This document shows positions 23,171 through 36,000 of a stretch of 64,000 bases of DNA, piece after piece; the first letter of the stretch is position 1, and every line of letters begins with the position of its first letter. The translations under genes were made by a program, and so were the position numbers. Below the pieces are notes generated by a model. It saw nothing but the letters and a program-made list of their open reading frames with translations, was not told the DNA's origin and did no database searches. Origin of the DNA: Varroa destructor (Eukaryota; Arthropoda; Arachnida; Mesostigmata; Varroidae); assembly GCF_002443255.2 (NCBI RefSeq), contig NW_019211457.1, forward strand, positions 25,350,921 through 25,414,920. Reading direction: 5' to 3'.

Positions 23171-26100
23171 CGACCAGCAATGCTGATACGTACAGATCAG
23201 CCACGTATAACATCACATCTCTGGCCAGCAGACCGATGCTTCATAGGGACAGATCCGGACCGAGGGTAGGACTGACTTAACCGACGTATAGAGCATTTCT
23301 TGGCCTATAGCTCACCTGGACGTTAACCAAGCCTCTTCCATTTGAAACTAAGAAGCTGCAAAATTAGAAATCGAAAAAAAAATTAAACGGTAGTGAGTTT
23401 ATCTCTTCTATAAATGAATTTTCGAATTAACTCGAATGCTCTCTTTGCTACTGATTGACAACTGTTTAACGAACGTAATTCTACCAATGTACTCGCCCAG
23501 GACCTGTTGAGTCGAATTAATTGAAACTTCGAGAAGTGAAATTAGGCCACTCTACTGATGTTCTTCGTTCAGCTATCTGCTTTAGGTTGAAACATGGTAA
23601 TGACGATCTTTTAATGTTCTGTTTTTATTTTATTTATTCACTTTTCCCATAGTCTTCCATATCATTTGAAAGCGCTCTTTCTCTCCTGTATGGGTCCGTT
23701 GAGAACCGACCTCAGTGTTGAGTTCAGGCTACGAAACTGGAAGTACCAGGTGAAAAGAGCAAGTTCTGGAAGGTGGGACCTTAAACGTAGTCCATTTTTT
23801 CCGGCTATATAAGATCCTTGTCGACAACCCGTGAACCAACTGAAAAGACGAACCTATTGTAAACATCCCGAACGCATGAGGAACTTGGCTGCGCCATCTA
23901 TCGAGATAACGGGTAGCTCCAGGTAGAAACATTTTGCGTATGATTCCGGGTGTAATACGAGCACGGAGAAAAATCGAAAAGTTAACTAACATTAGGTCCC
24001 AGAAGTCGGAACTTCGTTCGGAACATTTAGGAGTTGTAACAGCTGTTTGCACACCTACGAGGATGCGGAAACGAAACAAAGGCGCCACTCAAGAGAAGGC
24101 CTTTTTCTATGCATAAAATTTACGAGCTAAATTAGCTTCACCTCGAGACGTGAAAGCGCTTCATTCCTATTGACAACCACAAGTTTCTATTTTCTCCAAC
24201 CCGACAATATAATAGCGTAGATCACAATGCTCAACCGCCAAATGGAAACCTCCAAGGTCGCTGCCCTCGATTCTTTCGAATTTCTTTCTTATTTTGTTAA
24301 AGTAGCTCATACAAACAAAGGAGCGCGTAGTATGCTGACCTACAGTCAGTTAGCAACAATAAGCTCTGGCATCGTTGGAAGAGATCGAAATCGATTCGAT
24401 GAGTTGGCAATATGAGTAAACAGGCAGAGACAAACCTGAGCAGAGCAATGTAAAATGCAACCGTAGGCCTACGAGAAAACTACGGCCGTAACATGTTCAC
24501 AGCTTAACAAAAAATAGGTACTATCTTAACTAGCTGAGGGATTATACCCAGGTTTTGGACCGACGAGTTACTGGGTTGTGCCACTGATGAACGTATACAT
24601 GTTAAGTTTCAATAAAGGGCAATCTTTAAAGATGAATTTCACTTTGTTTGTTTGATTGAGATTGAGACGAGTTTGACGTTTGATGAATTAAGAAATTTTA
24701 GCTCTATACAGATGTGAAGCTAAGGTCTAAATTTAAACTGAATTTAGAACAATAAGTGAGTAGCACTTGAGCCTTTGCGGCAATTTCAAGTAATACCTCA
24801 AAATGAGACGTATGCTACAAGCAAACTTGTTTGATAGCCAGATGAGCCAAATCAGGCCAATGGCTCCAATGGGGAATTGCTGATCTGCTGTCCAGCAGGC
24901 AAAAGAGTTCAATTCTGATATTTGATTTTCGCAGGAATGATTTTTCAATTTTCTGACATCCTATAGTTTCGCGCTGGATCGGACAAAGGAACATCGACCT
25001 AGTAAAGACGGAACATGGCAAACATGTTTCCTCGACGGGTTGATACAGAGCTCCCAGAGGAATTTCGTACGGGCTCTGGATACGTTTGACGTTCGTACAG
25101 TGCAAAAAATATTTGGTTAGAACTCAAGTTCAATCAGCATCAGAGAGTTAATTCGCATGAGCATGAAGGCGTGAAAAATTGGATGCAGGAAACGTAAACA
25201 AGGACATATTGTTAGGTCAGTGACTGCGATTACTTGTTGATCTTTTTGTAATTATTTTTTTACAATTTATTGACTCGAAGAGATAGGTTACAGTGTTTCA
25301 CCGTATGTTCAATTATCCCGTAGAACTTTATTAGGCACACTGTTAACCTTATTAACACAAACATTAGAAAAAAAAAGATCGGAAACCTTTTAGAAGGTTA
25401 CCGATGCTAAAGAAATACTTATTAAGCTCTGTTCTTAATTTAAACAGCTTTAAGCAGGATAACTGTGATTACGGCTTAAAACATGCCATATCTTTTAGCT
25501 TTAATCTCCAAGTTCCCATCAAAACCATTACTAAACTTCATATTCGAGCTTTGTTGGTTAACTAAATCATCAAGATACCGCCAGTTGACATCTAGAGCCA
25601 ATCTGTTTCGTCGTTACGGTTCTGCAGCGGGGCAAGGAAAGACAAGCTACTAATACCACTTGTGACGAGAATCACGCTACCTATTGAAAACCTATTAGTA
25701 CTGGGAGAAATTGGGCTTGTCCTTTTCACCTTTAATTCAATAAATTAAATACATAAAAAGATATGTGCAAGTTAGTCCTAAAGAGAATAGTTTGGGTTTT
25801 TATAGATAATTTAGAACTTTCAATTCAGCTTTCAAGAATTTAGAAATTTTCATGATACAACCATATGAGCTCCATATGAGTGACGAATAACGCCAACGGG
25901 CGATGGTTGGAAGAGGAGTATATAAACAAAATAACAAACAGAAAGACTGACTTCTTACCATCTATCGAATGGTTTGATATTTTGAGAGGCTTGTAAACCG
26001 AACCTCGAGCGCATTTACATCGTTAAAAAAAAGCTAAAATTGCTTCTACTATTTAATGGGTAAACACATCGGGGCAAGGAAATGTTTCACGTTTAATTAC

Positions 26101-28958
26101 ACGAAAAATATCGTAACAAACACCCTCATTTCCTCCAATTTAGTGGGTAGAGTTGCAAAGTACGCGGTGGTAACTATAAGCCGCAACCGTGGTCAGGGCA
26201 TGTTGGGATAATGTGCTTTACCAGTCGAAAATCAAACGCGTTAAGGAGCTAACGGTAGCGTTCAGATGCCCATAGCGTGCAAATATATAACTACTTAGTA
26301 TTATTATCGCAGAATGTAGTTTAGTTTATTAAAAAATTTGCAAATAAAAAATTGCATCCGTGTGCATCTGCTCACCCGGACCGCATTCTTGTCTACCAAG
26401 CACCGCAGCCTAAATAGGTAGGGTAAACCTAGTTTGGGCCAGGGATGCTACTACTCGTAATATTATTCGTGGTTATTATTAGACTATGATTAAACATGAT
26501 AGGTTTAGCGGGGCATTCATTCGAAAGCGAGATTGTTCCCAAAGATTAGTCTGCATTAGTCCCCGTAATAGTTTAACAATTAACATATTTGTCTGCTAAT
26601 CTTAGGAGTATCTTGCAATCTAGCCTCGCATCTGGACATAGATAAACAGGCTTCGTATCGTGCTGGAAGCTAGCCAGGCGTTTAATGGAACTTTTTCTAA
26701 TGGCGATACCTGACGTAAGCTCGAAACATAGAGGTCTGTATTTCGTTCAAGTAGCATACTCTTATCAGTTCTTGTATGGCGTTTTGCAAATTCGCATCCA
26801 TCCATAAGTATGACTATGAAACGCGCGTTCACGTCTGCATGTGCATACTGCGTACAATGTGAATGAAGTTGCGACAATTATAAACATAACTGATATGAAT
26901 GCGGATATACGTTTGAACCTTCTGATTTGCGTGTGTTTATTATTGCTTAATAATTTTCTATATGAAAATCCTGTACTAAATTGCTGAATGTTTAAATATG
27001 GTGGCGTTGTATGCCAATAAGGATTGATGAAACAAATAAATGTATTATTGTTGAGTTCTACATTTAATAGAGTACCTTCATAAATTAATACCCTATAGAA
27101 AAGATGCTACTACGTACTGTCACCCATATGTTCGACTATATATTATTAGTACATATATATATACATTTATACCGCCTTACCCAGAACACTTAGCGTGACT
27201 TTAAGGACTAATAGAGCGACTATTTTCGTATAAATGTTGCACATGAAGACGTCTAAACGTATATAAACCCACACGTATTGAAGGAACCAATTTTTTACTT
27301 ACCTATTAGAATGTACTTGGCGTAATCGGGTGTGTCTGGCAGTAATGATTGCTCTCCAAACTGCTTGCATACAAAAATAGGGGCCCTGTTTAATCGTTCT
27401 TTGGAGAAACGAATTACGAAAAAGATAAACATAGACAGACTCCCTGTTGAGACAATCATCCTTCTGGAAAAACGATAAGGGAAGGCCTAATTCTTCTATT
27501 TTATTTAACTTTTTTTTTTTTTTTATCGAAAGTCTGGCATCGTTTTATCCATCAATCCGTTGAAATAAGGAGCTTGTACTTTTATAGGTATTATCAATAA
27601 CCAGTAACCACTAACAAAAACTCAAAGGACGGCGCATTATTATATATCACTAAATAACCGTGCTAATAATAATAATAATAATCTAAAGCGTGTCTTCTTC
27701 AATAGCAACACTAAGAATTTTATTCTATGTTCTTATACACGACTTGTGTGGATTCTAGCTAGAGACCGAAACCTTACAAGAGCATCTTTCCGTTTTTAGC
27801 TTTTGTTGCTATGTTTGCTTTCCTTTACTTTATACCATTGGCAACCAAAGCGTCCGCTTTACAACATGACAGCTGGAGACTCCGTGAGATTCATTTATTT
27901 GCTACTCTAGTACATTTTCAACCGTTTTTCCTTCTATCAATCTTTACTAACGTCTGCATTTATATGTGAGTGACATGCGCAAAAACAACTCTTCGTTAAC
28001 AACGTTTCATTCGGGTCCATCGTGACGTTGGTGGTCCTTACTTTATGGAAAAGGCTTCAAATTTTGTCTTAGCCTCGATTCCTCTGTCGTGCTGAAATAG
28101 AGGGCGGGTCAGACGAGGCTACAATTAGTTGACAATGATTTCTATTAGCTTCGTAGAGCTACGAGCCGCTAATGTACGTAGAATACAGTTGCTCTTACCC
28201 ACAGCGCTCATCTGGGTCCGGCACAATTAGATGAATTCTGTTTAATGAAAACAGTAAATAGACGTACCATCTATGAATGGGTACCATTGTTGAAATAAGG
28301 ATGTTTGAAATAATCGGAAATAGGTGAACGGTGAAAATATATTTACAAAGAAAAAAGTTCAAACGCTAAACACAACTTCTTTTACTAAAGTTAGTGACAA
28401 TAGTCAAAAAGTTTACAAATATCTTTTCTATTTACTTAGTTGGTATATGTTATTTTGCATAAGATGGTAGATAAAATACACGGTTTTTTTTTCAATTAAG
28501 TGATCACGGCTGAGATACTATCCTTAGTCGCTTCATTAAATACTATTATTAAAATATTTAATAATGAATGTACTTGTATGTGTCTTGATACGTAGCTATC
28601 ATATGCAGAATGAATAGTCTTTTAGTAAAGGTATAGCCGAAAATCGTAGCAAATTGAATGGAACGGATTATGGATCTCAATTCCATTTCTTGGAATCATC
28701 GCCTGTAAATGTCGCACTCCTTATGAAATCAATTCACCTACTTAAGTTAACCTACTTGAACATACGTCGTCACCATCCTTGACATAAGCCACAAGAAAAC
28801 CTGAAGACTAGAGAAACAGAACGCATATTTACATTAAATTTAATATTACTCACGATCTCTAAACTGGCACCAACGTGTGTTATCAGCTTATTTTTAGTAA
28901 GTTCTCCCTACATTTACACAACTAGTTCGAGAACTATTTGGATTGAAGCCACTCCCGA
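23171..28958. other. no supported gene
   Basis: Nothing I can support as a gene. The minus-strand frame at 24,815-25,105 (96 codons) and the overlapping frames at 23,729-24,116 show no recognisable domain. There is a hairpin at 25,380-25,402 (arms CGG-A-AACCTT and AAGGTT-A-CCG with one mismatch), a palindrome GTAGGCCTAC near 24,464, a 16-base T run near 27,510 and a short AAT repeat near 27,664. Confidence 0.55.
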
Positions 28959-29332
28959 TATCGTTATCGGAATTAACCAGACAAACCGCTCCACCAACTA
29001 AGAACGGCCATGCGCCACCATCCACCAAATCAAGAAAAAGCTATCAATCTGTCAATACTTCTAGTGTAAGGGCCAGGTAAATTTTCCCGTATTGAGTAAA
29101 ATCAAGCCGCACCTGGTGATGCCCTTCCGTCAAGTCTTTTAAGTTTCAGCTTTGTAACCATACTTCCCCCATAACCCTACTTTGCTTTCTCGTGACCTCT
29201 CACTTAAGACATACGTAAGCAAATTGCTAGTTGGCATAGTTTATGGTTAGATCTAGGGCGGTATCTGATCGCCTTCGAACCTCTAACTTTCGTTGTTGAT
29301 CAAACGATCAAGAACTAAAGTACTTTCTAGTA
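28959..29332 (-). pseudogene. truncated nuclear 18S rRNA fragment
   Basis: The plus strand is the antisense of eukaryotic small-subunit rRNA. Landmarks in order are CGGAATTAACCAGACAAA, CGCTCCACCAACTAAGAACG, GAGCTATCAATCTGTCAATC-like text, TGCCCTTCCGTCAA, TTTAAGTTTCAGCTTTG, CATACTTCCCCC, CTAGTTGGCATAGTTTATGG and GGGCGGTATCTGATCG followed by CTTCGAACCTCTAACTTTCG. These cover roughly nucleotides 980-1,300 of the molecule. Many substitutions occur in normally invariant positions, small indels are present, and no other part of 18S, ITS, 5.8S or 28S is visible on either side. It is a decayed, dispersed rDNA fragment and not a working rRNA gene. The V5-region wording fits an arthropod better than a vertebrate. 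Confidence 0.9.
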
Positions 29333-32300
29333 AAACAAAAGAATAAATGAGTTTTCTAACGAAGCTCAGCTGCATTATTTGCCCCAGATTCTTTTCATTT
29401 AACCGTCTTAATAAGTTAAACTGCAAACATCGGGTCGTTTTGTCTCGGGCCTCATCTCAGATCTATGTTGATCTCAAGTGCGCGTAGAAAATTAAGTGAA
29501 ATCTTCACTCCCGTCGAGTGCTGTTACGTGTGGAATGTGAAGTTCGAACGGCACAGCTCTCGCTCACTTTTCATAGTCTTTCTTCCGGATCAATGCGTTT
29601 TCCGGACCTAAATACACGAAACCATTCTCGAATCCCCCCCCCCCCCCCAGTTTATGCCAATCGCTATCTTGTTGGAGAGATAGTTTCCCAAAAAAATGAG
29701 CTATTTTTCGCTTTACCTTGCTACGACCCATGTTCGGGCTATTAGTTTTGTACGCGATCTTCATTTCTGCCGAAATCTCGTAAAGGCCTGCGGGCGAACT
29801 AGGCAGCCTCCATACTACACCCTGTGATAAGTTTCAATTATGTAGCCTTCATCATATCGACTTAAATCATCATATAGTCGGAACTATCATTTTCAAACTA
29901 GTAGCTTGCCTTTGACAGAACTGAATTCGGGTAGAGTGGTATTTTTCTCTGGAGTCATCCGGCTTGCCGGATCTGCGTATGGATCTAGCATAATTTAAAA
30001 ACAATTCGCTTATGTAAAAAAAATAGTGAATAGTTAAACATGGATGCCATCAAAGCGGCTTTCGTACATCTTGAAATTGCACTACTAATACGTGACTCTG
30101 AAATTACGTTGCGCTAATTTTCATAACGTTTTTTTAAATTCAGAGGCAAGACAACTGGATTCCTTTCATTTCGCCATAAGAATGACGAAGGTCGACTTAT
30201 GCTCACCTGTGTAAATACGCAAAATGCAACAGTAAATCTTCTATTTCCTGCCTTTTAGATGGACTTAGCCTATTGAAGCTATATTATTGTTTTTTAGTGG
30301 TCTCTTTTATCCAACTTTATGGAGAACTTGTTACCATGTTAACTTGTGTTGAAATAATACATTAGGATATTGTCAATTGTTTACAACTGTTGCTTTTTGA
30401 TTTTTTTTTTATCTAAGAATAATTGTTTAATCTTTTGCACCGGAGGCGACTTGTATGAGTCGTACAATAAAGCAAAGCCAGAACAACTTCGAAGAAGTAG
30501 CTGTTCTGCGTGTGCGTGTGTGTTTGCGCCGCTCTTGTAAACGATTTTACGTGTCGAGATATCGAGGCTGAGGTGTCAAGTAAATCATGTTCAAGCTTTG
30601 CATTGACAATAAACTCAATGAATGTGAAGGTTGCGACATAACATCGAGTTGGGCAAAACGTTATCGAGTCGCCAGGCTATTACGTATAAAAGAAGATGAC
30701 CCACGTTAAAACGGAGGAACTGAGTATCGGCAGTCAATCTCTCTGACAGGCGCTGAAACCTTTAAAGTGTCGCTGGATGTGGCCGCATGGTTTTCAATGT
30801 TCAACTAATTTTGAAAATAGCCAACACAAAGTATCACCACCTTTGCTCTACTCACATCTAGCCGTCGCAAAAAGTTGATCAAATATGTATTTACCTCAAT
30901 CAGCTTGGCACGCATAATCATTGAGTCTCAAGCGGAGAACGGAGTGAGATTATGGTTTATATTTCCTTGCATGTAGTCAGACTCATATATTAGTTATCGT
31001 TTCCTCTAATCGATAACAGCTTTATAGTGACACACCTCCTGTTCTCATATGTACGTTTCAATATAGGATAGCGAAATACATTCCACAACCTATTAAGGAT
31101 TCTATCTGGACTCGGTTGTCACGGCCCTTTCTGACATATAAAAACTGTACCATTTTATGAACACTTTATTTTGTATGGGCACGACTTGTTGCGTCGTCAG
31201 CACCCTTGTACCGGATACGCGGCGCAAGAGTACCCTATGGTATTTCCCCATATTTATGGTTTCACTGTTTTGACCATACATTGGCGTGATACAGCATGAT
31301 AATAAACTCGGCTTCTTTTGGCTTACCTTTTTCACATTTGTCTTACTTTGTGCTCGCCACTCGATGGCATTGCGGTGAGAGCCCATGGTTCAGCACTAAC
31401 CATTACCACTAGCAGGCCAAGTGAGTCAAGATTTGCCTAGGAGCAACGTCAGACGACTTTTCTCCGCTTTATTTTGGCCATTAAATGACATACAAATGTT
31501 AGACTGCAGTAACCACTGCAGATAAAGGTACGTCAACAGCCGTTTACAGAAGCTCGTAACGTAGAATGCTTTCGCTGAGTGAACGGCGACGTTTGCAAAA
31601 GAACGGAGTGGTGCCATGAATCTGGCTGACTTGAAGATATGTCTCGGTGTTTCATCCGAATCGGATTGGCATTTGCTTCTTGTAGGGAACGTTATTTCAA
31701 GAGGGACCGTCGGGCCAAGAAAACATAGAGAAGACTATCTAGCCTGCTCCAAAGCGGATGCTGAAATGGTCGCGAAACGTTAGAGTCTGACCGGAACTCT
31801 TGGATCGACAATTACGCACGCCTTTTATTTTGATGACCTGAATACCACCGGTTAGCTGCACTGAGCGACATGGAATCATGTGTATACGTTTTGATTTTAT
31901 GCAAAGGATCTTTTTAGAATAACATAAAGATAAAAAAAAAGCGAAATATTAGAAAAAATCTATTTTTTGCTGTTACTTTATATCCTGTGCAGCTTTATAT
32001 CCTGTACACTATAACTGATAAAACATGCTAAACAATTCTAGTTTCATCATCTACAGATTTTTTTTAGTGTTACTTGACAATTCAAAATACTTTGATTGGG
32101 CCAGAAATTATTCCTGTTTAACTAACAAAGGGTCCATATTACTTTCATTATCGCATGTCCTTCATTGACGATTTTTACCTTTTTATTTAAAAATAAATTG
32201 GGGCTTGGAAACGACATCCTCGCAGGATAGACGATGAACCTTATGCGTATTTTATACTGATTAATACCGCTGGGATGTATTTGAGTATAAGCGACAATCA

Positions 32301-32683
32301 GCAATGCTTTGACGAACACGGGCTAAACATCTGACCGTCGTCGAACGCACACATCGAGTCCAGCGATTCGTATGAAAGGAGTGGCAGCTTCTGTCTTTGA
32401 GCCCGAATGAAATGCTTTTTTTGTCAAATAAAAACTCCATTTTGCTTGAAAACAGCAGGCGATGCAGATAATTACGGCTAGGGTTCTTTCCTCTAAAGTC
32501 TCCCGCTACTTTTGCCATGTAAATCTACCTTGGGCTGTCAGGAGCTCAGCGGCACAAACTGCAACTTACATAACTTGCTTCTAGGCTCTTGTTGTCCTGT
32601 ATTAAATGTCTTGACTTTTATGTTCGGTGCTTCAACCGTATGCGTTGCTAAAGACGATGGCCTTTTTCCAACACGAAACAGAA
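29333..32683. other. no supported gene; C-tract and small repeats
   Basis: No gene is supported. A run of 15 C lies at 29,634-29,648. A two-step hairpin at 30,480-30,507 pairs AGAACA/TGTTCT and ACTTC/GAAGT with a 3-nt bulge. A short direct repeat CTTTATATCCTGT occurs twice at 31,976-32,009. Frames at 31,102-31,386 (minus) and 32,261-32,518 (minus) have no recognisable domains. Confidence 0.55.
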
Positions 32684-32762
32684 TGTGTCTATCCCCGGAC
32701 TCGAACCTAGGTTACCACGTATACTTAGATTTAGTAGGTAAACACATTACCAGTACGTATCA
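32684..32762 (-). pseudogene. tRNA-like relic or tRNA-derived SINE piece
   Basis: The minus strand contains CTAGGTTCGAGTCCGGGG, an excellent Pol III B box (GGTTCGAGTCC), about 50 nt downstream of ACTGGTAATGTGTTTACC, a degraded A-box/D-arm. The T-arm stem has mismatches. I cannot fold an acceptor stem or a clear anticodon loop, so this is not a working tRNA gene. It could be a dead tRNA or the head of a SINE. Confidence 0.45.
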
Positions 32763-32993
32763 ATTCCCTTTTTCTAAAGCCTAATTCTATAGCCTCGTGC
32801 ACTTCTTCATACGTTCATATACGAGCTGATGTTTTTCTTCACCATTGTTCCTCATCCAGATCTGCTCGTCTTTTTTCTTTCCTAACGTTCATTAGTCTGT
32901 GAAAGATGTGCCACATCATATAACCTTAATATTATTAATAATAACTATTAGAACAACTCTTAGGGCAATATTAGAGTGACATGGGGTGATTTT

Positions 32994-33065
32994 AGGATAA
33001 TATCAAGGTAACATTAAAGCCCCAGTCAATACCCTAATGTTGTCCCGAAATGCCAATATTATCCT
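32994..33065. repeat. imperfect inverted repeat, ~25-bp arms
   Basis: The left arm (32,994-33,016) includes AGGATAATAT and GTAACATTA. The right arm (33,035-33,065) includes TAATGTTGTC and ATATTATCCT. The outer 10 bp and inner 9 bp pair almost perfectly around a 7-8-nt insertion in the right arm, with an 18-nt loop. The left flank (32,960-33,016) also looks like degenerate 11-12-bp tandem units of the form GGTAACATTA. A small non-autonomous element or decayed minisatellite is possible. Confidence 0.5.
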
Positions 33066-36000
33066 GCATTTTAACGCTAACTGTTTCCCGGTTCATCGCG
33101 TCCAAAGGGGGAGGACAAAGTAAACTGTTTCAAATTCAGTGATACGTATGACAGTACGTTTTCGCACAAAACAGGTGTTCCGTTGAGGACGTAATTCCCG
33201 CGATCGTCACTTAGTGTGTGTTCGTTCATTAGCGCTAAATTGAGATTGGAATAACGTTTATTGAACTAACATTGTCGAGATTAGAGAATTCGTAGCGAAC
33301 CTCCAGTAAAAGTCGTCTGGATGTGACTACAAAATAAATATAAATGCCCATTTGTCTTTAAGTGATGGTCGGCAGAAAAGCATCAGGTACGAGGCAAATA
33401 TTGGTAACTTCTAATGTCATCGCGATCAATTAAGTTACAATCTAAGCTTGATCTCTGTCTTGGACAGCACTCACTGAGTTCAGTTCCCCCTTGAACATAA
33501 GCGTGTGTATTGCTTCGCTTACGTATGCTGAAGGTTACGATCAGAAAGACACTCTCGCACTTCAATTATCCACCAACGAGACTGAGCTTATTTATAGCCA
33601 AGGTTAAAATGATACCATCATTTTGCTCGATGCCAAATAGAATTCGGTTCATGCGGCGAAGTTAATTAGAATAAGAAGGTTACTTTTAATATCTTCATTC
33701 ACAACATATGGGTTAATGGAATCAGCGGATTTTGACTTTCAATAAAGTAAGACTAATGTCCAGATCGTAGTCGTTTAGAACCTATATTTCCCCATTAAGG
33801 GAAAGTTGTTACTAAAATGAAATAGTAATATTTTAGGTTAAATCCTCGTTTACATAGTTTGGTTATGAACAAGGTGATCCAGCCGAAAAATATGTGCGAG
33901 GTTTAAAAATGGCCTGTGCAAGAGTCTTCACGACCATCGAAATTTCGTATAAATACGTCTAGAACGATGTACAGTGCACTACGTGTCAGCAAAATGTGTT
34001 TAGCCCTATACACTCAGCATAGGGACATGCCTGTAAAACTATAGATCTATGAAAACATTGTGGTATTATTATAGAAACTAAGATTATTAGTGGATGTTAT
34101 TGTTCTACTCATCCGAAAACAATATTGTTTGATTTCAAGCACTGATCAACTGTCTTTATTTGACAACATATATATTATTTCGAGTCTGTAACATCCATAG
34201 TGATACCTAGCTGTGAAATGGGCGAACCTGAGGTTCGTGCATCACCCCATCTGCAAGTAAATGCATTCTCACCCAGTAGAAACATTAGCGTAGTTCCTTT
34301 GCCGTTGGCGGTTTCGCTAAATTACATAGAGAAGCTACGTGTAGCATTTTATATTGTTTTCGAACCTGAAACAGTTTTGATTCGCGCACAATGTAAGGTA
34401 ACGGCGTAATATGTGCAGACCAAACAAACTTCCACGGCACAAAAAAGGCATTAGAGCCTCCTTTTTATTTGAATGCGTTTACGGATCTGGTCGAGCCACG
34501 CGGAATAGTACGTATTGACATTATTAATTTCGCTTACGTACAAACCCGCTTTGAATGCCAAATAACTATGATAGTGGCAGGAAGTTGTTCCACCCTCGTT
34601 TCAGTTATATTCATGGCTTCGCCTATGACTTGGAAGCGAGCCGACTATTTTACTAGCTGCCTTCGTTTGTACGTGGTTTTCGCAGTAACAAAAAAGAATA
34701 GAAGACAAAAAAAGAGAATAGTAAACGAAAAAAGAACCAACGCTTTCCATTAAGAAAATGGAGGTAGCGGGCGAAGGCCACCGTAGACACGAAGGAATCA
34801 ACAACGACTCAATTCAACAATACTGGCAATTACCAGAGCCAAACGTGGTCCTGGAAGGCCAAGTGGATGACGGACCAAGGGGACGCGAGGTAGCGTGACA
34901 CTATCGATTCCAATTGAGTATTAATTAGGTAGCTCTCGGAGCTTCCTGCACCTGCATAGGAAACTACAGCGAAAACGGAAAAGAGCCGATTTTAACGGCG
35001 GCTACATACAATGTAAAAATGTCGGCCTTAGGATTTGGTGCATCGCATCATAAACCGAACCACCGTCTGGCATCAAAGGTGGCACCCCCGTCACAACACT
35101 GAGAAACAACGATCAAGGGAGAGGAAAGGGAAAAGATGGTGGCAAAAGGACTAGATTACTCGGCCCATGTCCCGCCATGTCTGTCACTGAGTTTTTGTCC
35201 TTTTGCCGGTCGTTGGCTGCTTCTTTCTGTTCCACCAAAGTCCACATCCCTATAAGCCACCCCACACTTCACCTCTATGTCCTGTGTTTGCCGGAGTGGT
35301 TGCTTCAATATTCTGTACGTAACTATTCATCTGACTTTATTACTTTCCCATACGTCCCGCCTACGCCGTGTTTTTCCAAGGCTCTCTATAGCAGTCTCTG
35401 CTTCCGCTTAGTCTTGCGTGTTGTTCTTTACCGTTACGCGATCGACGCGCCAAAACATTGGCGCGTATAGATATTACCTGAAAGAAAAATGAAGCGCTGG
35501 TAAATGTATGGATTTTAGTGGGATAGACAAATCTGAGCTGCCACCCGTAGTACTTGATTGGCAATGTGGACGGTGGTTTGCCGTTCTGCATGTAATCGTG
35601 CGATTTTGTGACTGGGAAACCTCAAGCAAAACATTAACTGCTCGAAGCGGATAACTAAAGCCCCGGGGCCTCAAGCTTCGAGCATTGGCTGGTGTTGGCT
35701 AAAAAAAGTTGCAAGCTGGTAACTGGCAGTTGCGACCCAGTACTGCCGTGAATAAACGTGCAAACAAAAGGTATGAACCTATATACAGGGGTGAATGAGT
35801 CTTTAATTATTAGCGAATGAAAAGGCAATATAAGGCGGTTGCCGCCGCGATAGGGCCAGAAGGAACATTGCATAATTGTTGATTGAATGTAATGATACTA
35901 GAATAATTTTAGATATATCATATAAAAAAATAAGGTAGAGAGAAAACATGTAAAAGAAACAAATCGAGGATGACTGCGCGAATCAACACCAAAAAGCTGG

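Noticed and set aside
34820..34865. AT-hook-like KRGPGRP in one plus frame
   Set aside because: The frame is short, has nearby stops and lacks a second hook, so it is a chance match.
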